Of a DNA stretch of 26,575 bases, positions 7,840 through 13,957 are shown one piece after another. A model generated the notes under the pieces. The model worked only from the letters and a program-made list of their open reading frames with translations, was not told the origin of the DNA and made no database searches. Within the stretch, counting starts at the first letter, position 1; every line of letters starts with the position of its first letter. Origin of the DNA: Desulfovibrio sp. (GTDB taxonomy: Bacteria; Desulfobacterota; Desulfovibrionia; Desulfovibrionales; Desulfovibrionaceae); NCBI RefSeq assembly GCF_019424165.1, contig NZ_JAHZAA010000006.1, positions 44,396-70,970 of the forward strand. The letters are read 5' to 3'. The position numbers and the translations under genes were made by a program.

Positions 7840-8460
7840 CTATTCCACTTTTTTGCCCATGCGGTTCCAGCGCATGTCGTCAAGCCCGCCCCAGGACCAG
7901 TAAATGCGCCATGCCTTGGCGCGTATGGCGCTGCGGTCCACAAAGCCCCAGAAGCGCGAATCCAGCGAGTTGTCGCGGTTATCGCCCATGACAAAATACT
8001 TGCCTTCAGGAACCGTCACCGGGCCGAAATTGTCGCGCACAGGCTCCACACGGTCAGGCTGCGTAAAGCGCGTATAGCTTTCCTTGACAGCCTCGCCATT
8101 GCGGTACAACTGCTTGCCGCGCACCTCAATAGTATCGCCGGGTACGCCCACAATGCGCTTGATGTAGTCCACACTGGGATCGTTGGGATATTCAAAAATG
8201 ATGACTTCGCCGCGCTGCGGGTCATCACCCCTGTAAACATAGTGATTGGTAAAGGGAATCTTGATGCCGTAGGCAAATTTGCTTGCCAGCAGATGGTCGC
8301 CCACCAGCAGGGTTTGCAGCATGGATTCAGAAGGTATTTTGAAGGCCTGCACTACAAAGGTACGGATAACCAGGGCAAGCAGCAGGGCCACAAGCAGGGC
8401 CTCGCCATATTCGCGCCAAAGGGGCTTCTTGGGGCGCGCCGATCTCAAAAGCGTGGTCAT
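7840..8460 (-). CDS. lepB: Signal peptidase I
   Basis: A 206-residue membrane serine protease (S26) that cleaves signal peptides of Sec/Tat-exported proteins at the outer face of the inner membrane. One N-terminal membrane helix (about 20-38) is followed by box B IPSESM with catalytic Ser46, box D DYIKRIVGVPGD with general-base Lys101, and box E GDNRDNSLDSRFWG near 159-172. The catalytic dyad and length are normal for a single-anchor enzyme. An AAGGA-like ribosome-binding site precedes the ATG. comM follows closely on the same strand. Confidence 0.97.
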   Translation of the reverse strand: MTTLLRSARPKKPLWREYGEALLVALLLALVIRTFVVQAFKIPSESMLQTLLVGDHLLASKFAYGIKIPFTNHYVYRGDDPQRGEVIIFEYPNDPSVDYIKRIVGVPGDTIEVRGKQLYRNGEAVKESYTRFTQPDRVEPVRDNFGPVTVPEGKYFVMGDNRDNSLDSRFWGFVDRSAIRAKAWRIYWSWGGLDDMRWNRMGKKVE

Positions 8461-9004
8461 GAGGTGCTGTTCCTTGTTGAGGGCATTTTACCTTGAAACG
8501 CCTGCCCGAAGGCAGCGTATTACTGCTGTTTCAGCCGCGCGCCGCTTTCCTGAACGCTGCACGGCGCAAGCGCCCGCCTGTTCCGGCAGTTCCGGCCGCC
8601 GTGGCATTGCCGCCAATGGCGGCAGCTTTGCCGTTTTCGGCGGTCTGGCCTGGCTGATGCACGCCTTTCGGAAAATACGCACAGGCTCCCGGTGTGGAAA
8701 TAGCCGTAAGGCCTTCCGAAACTGCCGTAGCCCGGTGATGCGCGGTTGCAAAGTATGCACTGATGCGCGCCCAAAGGCAAGGTACACATGCCTGCGCCAC
8801 GGGAAACACTGCCGGAAACACTGCCGTTAATGCGGCAATGCGCCCCAACCCCCAAAGCATCTGGCGGCCCCGGATACGCTCCGCAGACAAGTCGCGCAGG
8901 CCGCGCCTGCATAAACCGGGACAGACAGGCGGCCAAACAGACAGCCCCGACGCCTGCGGTGCAGGCATCGGGGCAATATTGCTGACATGTCCGACAGGGT
9001 AACC
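8461..9004. other. Intergenic region upstream of lepB
   Basis: A 544-bp GC-rich spacer containing the presumed lepB promoter and the permease terminator (8944-8974). Several frames are open because of base composition. The best, starting at 8860 on the - strand, begins like a signal peptide (MLWGLGRIAALTAVFPAVF), but its ribosome-binding site is poor and the rest is low-complexity Ala/Gly. I do not call it as a gene. Confidence 0.4.
8944..8974 (-). terminator. Terminator after NCS2 permease
   Basis: GCCCCGACGCCTGC (8944-8957) pairs with 8961-8974 around a 3-nt loop with one mismatch. On the - strand it lies about 30 nt beyond the permease stop and is followed by TGTCTGTTT, only a weak T-tract. 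Confidence 0.6.
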
Positions 9005-10315
9005 TTACGGCAAGCGCAGGGCAAAGTTGATGATAAAGCACAGCGCAATACACAGCATGACCAGGTTCAGGTCCTTGAAGCGTCCAGCCAGGGCCTTGAT
9101 GCCCACCCAGCTCACAAAGCCGAAACCAAAGCCGGTGGCAATGTTGAAGGTCAGCGGCATGCTGATGATGGTCAAAAACGCGGGCAACGCCACGGTAAAG
9201 TCCTTGAAGCAGATGCGCCCCACTTCCTGCATCATCATGGCGCCTACGATAATAAGCACCGGCGCGGTGGCGTAGGCAGGAACCATGGCCACCAGGGGCG
9301 AGAAAAAGAGCGCCAGAAAAAACAGCGCGGCAATGGTCACGGCGGTAAGCCCCGTGCGGCCACCTTCTGCAACGCCGGCGGCGCTTTCAAGGTAACTTGT
9401 GGCCGTGGTGGCGCCCATGACGGCGCTGGCCATAGTGGCCATGGAGTCGGTAATAAGGGCCTTGTCGAGATTTTCGATATGGCCGTCTTCGCGGATGAAC
9501 CCGGCCTTCTGCGAAAGACCGATGAGCACGCCCATATTGTCGAAAAGGTCGACCATGGTCAGGGTAAAGATAATGGAGATAAGCCCGTGGTGCAGCGCGC
9601 CCTTGATGTCCATCTGCATGAAAGTTTCAGTGGGCATGGGCAGGCTGGTGGAGAATATGGGCCCCTGGGGCAGGGGCGACACGCCGAGGGCTATGCCGGC
9701 TACCGTGATGACCAGAATACCGATGATCATGGCTCCGCGCACGCGCAGGGCCAGCAGGCCGCCAATAAGCAAGATGCCCACGATGGAAAGCAGGGTTCCG
9801 GGATTGCCCAGATTGCCCAGCGTCACAAAGGTGGCTGGATCAGCCGCCACAAGGCCGCAGCTTTTCATGCCGATAAAGGCGATAAAGGCCCCGATGCCCA
9901 CCACAATGGCATATTTGAGATCCATAGGCACGGCATTGATGATAAGCTGGCGTATGCGCGTGACTGTGAGCAGCAGAAAAACCACGCCGGAAATAAACAC
10001 GGCTCCCAGCCCGGTCTGCCAGGAATACCCGGCCGGGCCACACACATAGTAGGCGAAAAATGCCGTGATACCGAGCCCCGGAGCCACGCCCACAGGAAAC
10101 TTGGCCCACAGGCCCATAACCAGGGTGGCGACAATGGTCACCCATATGGTGGAGGCCACGGCGGAATCTTTGGGCATGCCCGCGTCAGCCAGCATGCCGG
10201 GAACCACGAAAATGAGGTAGCACATGGCCATGAAGCTGGTGAGTCCCGCCAGCATTTCCCTTTTGACCGTGCTGCCCCTCGCAGCGGGATTAAACAATTT
10301 TTCCAGCACACTCAT
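9005..10315 (-). CDS. NCS2-family purine permease (AzgA/AdeP-like)
   Basis: A 436-residue inner-membrane transporter for a nucleobase such as adenine, guanine or hypoxanthine, proton-coupled in characterised members. The start FNPAARGSTVKREMLAGLTS and the segment PVGVAPGLGITAFFAYYV are typical of the AzgA/PurP (COG2252) branch rather than the uracil/xanthine branch, and the many hydrophobic segments fit the expected 14 helices. Length is normal. The ATG at 10315 follows AGGAG at a proper distance; an open extension upstream is GC-rich leader. The gene is flanked by terminators on both sides, so it is probably transcribed alone from its ~310-bp leader. Exact substrate unknown. Confidence 0.92.
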   Translation of the reverse strand: MSVLEKLFNPAARGSTVKREMLAGLTSFMAMCYLIFVVPGMLADAGMPKDSAVASTIWVTIVATLVMGLWAKFPVGVAPGLGITAFFAYYVCGPAGYSWQTGLGAVFISGVVFLLLTVTRIRQLIINAVPMDLKYAIVVGIGAFIAFIGMKSCGLVAADPATFVTLGNLGNPGTLLSIVGILLIGGLLALRVRGAMIIGILVITVAGIALGVSPLPQGPIFSTSLPMPTETFMQMDIKGALHHGLISIIFTLTMVDLFDNMGVLIGLSQKAGFIREDGHIENLDKALITDSMATMASAVMGATTATSYLESAAGVAEGGRTGLTAVTIAALFFLALFFSPLVAMVPAYATAPVLIIVGAMMMQEVGRICFKDFTVALPAFLTIISMPLTFNIATGFGFGFVSWVGIKALAGRFKDLNLVMLCIALCFIINFALRLP

Positions 10316-10625
10316 GACGTTTTCTCCTTCTGTGCGACGCCGACCGGGGCATGGAAAGCCCAGACCACCCCTGCCCGCAAAACAAAAACGCGCTCCATAC
10401 CCGATATCCCCGGCGCTGTCCGGCCGGTTGCAATGCCCTGATGCCAAACGTCTGCCGCCGCCTTTCGGGCGGCAGCCCGGAAAAAATACCGGCATGCCCG
10501 GTTCGCCCGGCAGCGCGGGTATGAAGCGGAAGTGGGCCGCAGATAATGCCCGCCCTCTTGATGAAGGCGGCAGCATGCCACAGAGCGCAGACCATGTCCA
10601 TATGAGGCAAAACATGAATCGCCCG
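10316..10625 (-). other. Long structured leader of NCS2 permease
   Basis: About 310 nt separate the upstream terminator from the permease start. The region holds a strong hairpin, CTGCCGCC/GGCGGCAG near 10452-10475, and one copy of a 27-bp repeat (10548-10574). Purine permeases are often controlled by RNA leaders, but I recognise no known purine, xanthine or guanidine riboswitch here. It contains the permease promoter, not located. Confidence 0.4.
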
Positions 10626-10722
10626 TAAAAACAATCCCCGGCAGCAAAGGCTGCCGGGGCATCATTATTGAAAGGCATACACTGTCAGGTGCAACGCCCG
10701 CCCTCTTGATGGAGGCGGCAGC
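10548..10722. repeat. 27-bp direct repeat pair (10548-10574, 10696-10722)
   Basis: Two copies match at 26 of 27 positions (one A/G difference) and each can fold into a small GC-rich hairpin with a CATCAA or TTGATG loop. One lies just after the small lipoprotein gene, the other in the permease leader, with a terminator between them. This may be a duplicated regulatory hairpin or a dispersed intergenic repeat. Confidence 0.6.
10626..10659 (-). terminator. Terminator of cysE-lipoprotein transcript
   Basis: A perfect 9-bp stem CCCCGGCAG/CTGCCGGGG (10636-10644 with 10651-10659) with a 6-nt loop, followed on the - strand by ATTGTTTTT. Strong intrinsic terminator. Confidence 0.85.
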
Positions 10723-10727
10723 GCGTC

Positions 10728-10883
10728 CTACCTGCCCACACCGATGCCCATCTGCGCCTGCCCCTTGGGCTGCACACGCACGCCCTGCCCGCAGCCGCTC
10801 AAGGCCGGTCCGGCCAGCAGGCACAGCAAAACAAGGCAACAGAGGCCGCGGCGCTTCCTGATCAGGCGTAACAGGTCAGCCAC
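10728..10883 (-). CDS. Small predicted lipoprotein overlapping cysE
   Basis: A 51-residue protein. A basic start (RLIRKRRG) leads into a hydrophobic stretch LCCLVLLCLLAGPA and a clear lipobox LSGC, giving a mature lipoprotein of only about 21 residues beginning CGQGVRVQPKGQAQ. The GTG at 10883 was chosen because GGAG sits 7-8 nt before it; the start overlaps the last 8 bp of cysE in another frame, and a terminator follows, so the two are probably co-transcribed. An ATG at 10922 in the same frame would add residues lying inside cysE and before the charged signal. Function unknown; it resembles small entericidin-like or orphan lipoproteins only in layout. Confidence 0.6.
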   Translation of the reverse strand: MADLLRLIRKRRGLCCLVLLCLLAGPALSGCGQGVRVQPKGQAQMGIGVGR

Positions 10884-11787
10884 GGGGCCGCTCCTGCAAA
10901 ATGCGTCCGCCCTCGGGTACATCCTGGGTAATCCACACGTTGCCGCCGATGATGGCCCCCTTGCCGATGGTCACGCGACCAAGAATGGTGGCTCCTGCGT
11001 ACACCGTGACATTATCACAAAGGATGGGGTGCCTCGGTATGCCCTTGGTGAGTGTGCCGTCCGGATTTTTGGGAAAGGACAAAGCCCCAAGAGTCACACC
11101 CTGGTAAAGGCGGCAGTTGCGCCCGATAACACACGTTTCGCCAATGACCACGCCTGTGCCGTGGTCAATAAAAAACTCTTCGCCAATGCTCGCCCCGGGG
11201 TGCAGGTCAATGCCTGTGGCCGAATGCGACATTTCAGAAATAATGCGCGGTATCACCGGCACGTTGAGCCTGTACAGCTCGTGGGCGATGCGGTGATGCA
11301 GCATGGCCTGCATGGAAGGATAGCAGAATATGGCTTCGCCAGGGCTTGTGGCCGCCGGGTCGCCCTCGTAAGCGGCCTTGGCGTCGCCCGCCAGCAGACG
11401 CCTGATCTCCGGCAGGCTGTCCATAAAGGCGATGGCGGCTTTTTCGCCGTCTGTTTCGCAGGAGGTGCAGGGACTGCCCTCACCCTCACAGCCAAAGCAG
11501 AAGCCCCGCACAATCTGTTCGCACAGCATGCGGTAAATGGTGTCGAGATTGGCCGACAGGTGGTAGCGCATAGATTCGCGCCATACCCGCGCAGGGCCGA
11601 AATAACCGGGGAAAATGGCCGCCCGCAGCCTGTCCATCACTTCCGAAAGATCTTTCAGCGACGGCATGGCCGCGCCCGCTGCCGGACGATGCCACACTGC
11701 GTCAAGAGAAGACGGATGGCAGAGCCGCTCGACCACACTGTCAAGCAGGGGCATGGCCGTAGCCTTGAGGTCGCGCAATTCACTCAT
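10876..11787 (-). CDS. cysE: Serine O-acetyltransferase, EpsC type
   Basis: A 303-residue enzyme making O-acetylserine from serine and acetyl-CoA, the first step of cysteine synthesis. The C-terminal left-handed beta-helix contains the expected residues: DLHPGASIGEEFFIDHGTG with His196 and His209, then GVVIGETCVIG and hexapeptide repeats to the end. The N-terminal helical domain is the long EpsC/plant-like form. Unusually it holds CFGC...CTSC (Cys97, 100, 107, 110), a spacing suited to zinc or an iron-sulfur cluster. The short C-terminal tail RILQERPRG ends without the Ile seen in E. coli CysE, so cysteine-synthase complex formation in that style is doubtful. Divergent from the YjfB-like gene; followed by a small lipoprotein gene. 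Confidence 0.93.
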   Translation of the reverse strand: MSELRDLKATAMPLLDSVVERLCHPSSLDAVWHRPAAGAAMPSLKDLSEVMDRLRAAIFPGYFGPARVWRESMRYHLSANLDTIYRMLCEQIVRGFCFGCEGEGSPCTSCETDGEKAAIAFMDSLPEIRRLLAGDAKAAYEGDPAATSPGEAIFCYPSMQAMLHHRIAHELYRLNVPVIPRIISEMSHSATGIDLHPGASIGEEFFIDHGTGVVIGETCVIGRNCRLYQGVTLGALSFPKNPDGTLTKGIPRHPILCDNVTVYAGATILGRVTIGKGAIIGGNVWITQDVPEGGRILQERPRG

Positions 11788-11895
11788 AGCAATATCCTGT
11801 GTTTTTTCTCTTGTACACGTTCACGCCCGCCGCCGCAATACAGGCTACGCTTTGCCCGCGTTGAAAGGGCAAAATCACTACCGGCAAAAAATGTC

Positions 11896-11922
11896 TAAGG
11901 CTTGTGGTTTTATGGCCGATAG
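11896..11922 (+). promoter_or_regulatory. Sigma-28 (FliA) type promoter
   Basis: TAAG (11896-11899), exactly 15 nt, then GCCGATAG (11915-11922). The flagellar sigma-28 consensus is TAAA-N15-GCCGATAA, so only two positions differ. Predicted transcription starts about 30 nt before the ATG at 11961 of the small YjfB-like gene. Confidence 0.75.
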
Positions 11923-11960
11923 GAATAGTGCGGGCGGATTTTCCCGCAAAGGAGCATGCC

Positions 11961-12146
11961 ATGAATGACGTACAAATGGGCATGAGCGTGAGCATAAGCC
12001 GGGAGGCGCTGGATTTTCAGGCCAGTATGGCTGCCGCCGTTATCAACGGCAGCATCAGCAAAGGGCAGGAAATGCAGGCGCTCATGGATAAAAATGCCGG
12101 TCTGGCAGCACAGGGCATCGGCAACAGGCTTAATATCGAAGTATAG
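11961..12146 (+). CDS. Small YjfB-like putative motility protein
   Basis: A 61-residue protein without signal peptide or membrane segment. The pattern, a short polar start, a VSISREALDFQASMAAAVING helix and a tail with QGIGNRLNIEV, resembles the small YjfB 'putative motility protein' family, though I cannot confirm membership. The ATG at 11961 follows AAAGGAG; an in-frame ATG at 11904 has no such site and lies upstream of the predicted transcription start. The sigma-28 promoter and downstream terminators make this a single-gene flagellar-class transcript. Its biochemical role is unknown. Confidence 0.72.
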   Translation: MNDVQMGMSVSISREALDFQASMAAAVINGSISKGQEMQALMDKNAGLAAQGIGNRLNIEV

Positions 12147-12289
12147 CGTCCGGCCCGGAGCAGTGGAACACGACTGCTGCCCCGCGAAAGGCTGTAATGT
12201 GCACTGCCAGGTGTGCCGGGCTTCTCCCGCACGGGGTCTGCAAAAGGCCGGGCGGCACAGTCTGTGCCACACGCATCTTGCCACATTGC

Positions 12290-12349
12290 AGCGTTCCGGC
12301 AAAACGCTTTTGTAAAAGAGGCTTCTTTTTCGGAAAGGAGCCTCTTTTT
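12290..12349 (+). terminator. Tandem terminators after YjfB-like gene
   Basis: First, AGCGTT/AACGCT followed by TTTT (about 12290-12312). Then a long stem, arms 12314-12328 and 12334-12348 with a single G-U pair and TTCGG loop, ending in T's. The 143 nt between the stop codon and these stems contain further small hairpins and no gene. Confidence 0.8.
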
Positions 12350-12540
12350 CATAATCATTCGCACACGGTCCCTGACAGGCAGATGCATATAAAAAGCCGT
12401 GCTTTTGAGGGCCACTCCGCCCCATCGCCGCCACCGCACCCCCCGGCGCAAGCTGTCACGCGGCAAGGGTTGCGCGGGGCGCCGCGTGCCGCCCTCAAGG
12501 CGTTTTGCGGCGGGGCTGCCCTGCCACAGCATACGGCGCG

Positions 12541-12568
12541 TTGACAATTTACGGTCTTGGAGTAAGCC
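12541..12568 (+). promoter_or_regulatory. Possible sigma-70 promoter of dehydrogenase gene
   Basis: A perfect TTGACA at 12541-12546 with a weak TAAGCC (12563-12568) 16 nt downstream, about 75 bp before the GTG start at 12644. The remainder of 12350-12640 is GC-rich with no gene seen. Confidence 0.4.
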
Positions 12569-12643
12569 TGTAGGCCAGCCGCTCGGCATTTTTGCGGGCT
12601 TTTGCCCAGCCCTGCGCCCACTCCGCCCCCAAGAGGTACTGTT

Positions 12644-13573
12644 GTGAAAATTCTTGTTACTCCCCGTTCCTTTGGCAAAACCAATCCCGAACTGTTTGAC
12701 CGTCTGACGCAGGCCGGTCTTGAGGTAGTGCGCAACGACACGGGCGGCATTCTTTCTGCCGACCAGATGCGTGAAAAACTGGTCGGATGCCAGGGCGTCA
12801 TCCTGGGGGTAGACCCTATGAGCGCCGACGTGCTGGCCGCCGCGCCGGAACTGCGGACCATCGCCAAATACGGCGTAGGCCTGGATAATATCGACCTTGA
12901 AGCCTGCAAACAGCGCGGCATTGCCGTATCGCGCACGGTAGGAGCCAACAGCAACGCTGTGGCCGACTATGCGCTGACCCTCATGCTTATGGTGGCGCGC
13001 AAGGCCGGGCTTATTGACCGCCGCTGCCGTGAAAAAGACTGGGGCAAGATCACCAGCATTGACCTGTATGGCAAAACCCTGGGCATCGTAGGCCTTGGAG
13101 CCATCGGCCGCTGCGTTGTCAAACGGGCGCAGGGCTTCGGCATGAACATTCTCGGCCATGACATCGCATGGGATGATGCCTGGGCCAGTGCCGAAGACGT
13201 TGAGCGCGCGGACATGGACCGCATCTGCCGCGAAGCCGATTTCATTACCCTGCATACGGTGCTGACGGACGAAACCCGCAACTGCATCAGTGCCGGGCGG
13301 ATAGCCATGATGAAAAAAACCGCGGTCATCATCAATACCGCTCGCGGCGGCCTTATTGATGAAACGGCCCTGCTGGCCGCCCTGCAGGAAGGCCGCATCT
13401 ATGGCGCGGGCCTTGATGTTTTTGAGCAGGAACCCCCGGCGGACCCGGCCTGGTATGCGCTGGACAATCTTGTCATGGGGTCCCACTGCTCGTCCTCTAC
13501 TGCCGGAGCCACAGAGACCATGGGGCGTATGGCCGTGGACAACCTGCTCCGCGACCTTGGCCTGAGCCGTTAG
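12644..13573 (+). CDS. Phosphoglycerate dehydrogenase-type 2-hydroxyacid dehydrogenase
   Basis: A 309-residue NAD-dependent D-2-hydroxyacid dehydrogenase. The Rossmann motif GLGAIG is at 150-155 with acidic Asp173 ending strand 2, favouring NAD over NADP. The catalytic set is complete: Arg234 (NTARGG), Glu263 (FEQEP) and His281 (GSHCSSSTAG), with the same Arg-Glu spacing of 29 as E. coli SerA. It has no C-terminal ACT domain, so it is the short form without serine feedback by that route. The likely role is 3-phosphoglycerate to 3-phosphohydroxypyruvate, first step of serine synthesis, but another 2-hydroxyacid substrate is possible. The GTG at 12644 has AAGAGG 7 nt upstream; an upstream in-frame ATG lies in proline-rich, non-family sequence. 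Nearby cysE would consume serine. Confidence 0.85.
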   Translation: MKILVTPRSFGKTNPELFDRLTQAGLEVVRNDTGGILSADQMREKLVGCQGVILGVDPMSADVLAAAPELRTIAKYGVGLDNIDLEACKQRGIAVSRTVGANSNAVADYALTLMLMVARKAGLIDRRCREKDWGKITSIDLYGKTLGIVGLGAIGRCVVKRAQGFGMNILGHDIAWDDAWASAEDVERADMDRICREADFITLHTVLTDETRNCISAGRIAMMKKTAVIINTARGGLIDETALLAALQEGRIYGAGLDVFEQEPPADPAWYALDNLVMGSHCSSSTAGATETMGRMAVDNLLRDLGLSR

Positions 13574-13957
13574 CGCTGTGGGCGCCTGAAATATTTTGTG
13601 GGGAAAGGGGCGCTTTTATAAAAGGCCCCTCCCCCACACCCTCCCCCTAAAACGTTTTATTCCTGTTTCCATCTGTTGCAGCAATGGCGCTGCCCTGCGC
13701 CGTGGCCGACAACGGGCCGTACTCGCAAAAGAGTGCGGCCCGTTGTGCATGGCGGACATGCTGTCGCCCATGTGCACCTTGCCCACTGCGGCATGCGGGC
13801 AGTCGGGCTTGCGGAACCGCAGAATATGAAAAACTGATAGCCACACGGGGCGCAACAGCACATTTTTTGTGGTGCATCCACTGGCATAAACGCCGAGAGG
13901 GCCGCCCGCATTCCTGAATGCGCACGGCCCTCTCACTATACTGTCAGCGATTGACGG
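13574..13957. other. Hairpin-rich spacer between convergent genes
   Basis: No gene is supported. The spacer carries AGGGGC/GCCCCT around the 12-bp palindrome CTTTTATAAAAG (13606-13630), an unusually strong 15-16-bp stem (13709-13724 with 13731-13746, loop GCAAAA), smaller stems near 13785-13820, and the adhesin end hairpin at 13895-13934. Short open frames on both strands are composition artefacts. Confidence 0.5.
13895..13934 (-). terminator. Hairpin at 3' end of adhesin gene
   Basis: GAGAGGGCCG/CGGCCCTCTC plus inner CGCATT/AATGCG form a long stem starting 24 nt after the adhesin stop on the - strand. A T-tract is lacking, so it may act as a stabilising 3' end or a weak terminator. Confidence 0.6.

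Noticed and set aside
6909..7991. 360-codon + strand open frame opposite comM and the end of lepB
   Set aside because: It spans two genuine - strand genes with complete catalytic motifs, and its own product shows no family feature.
7803..7994. N-terminal extension of ComM into lepB
   Set aside because: The extra 64 residues overlap lepB in another frame and have no similarity to ComM; GGAGG sits just before the GTG pair at 7805/7802.
8531..8860. Possible small secreted protein upstream of lepB on the - strand
   Set aside because: A signal-peptide-like start exists but there is no good ribosome-binding site, the remainder is low-complexity, and other frames in the region are equally open.
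8987..10441. 484-codon + strand open frame opposite the NCS2 permease
   Set aside because: Its product is His/Gly/Asp-rich low-complexity sequence, and the - strand encodes a clear membrane transporter.
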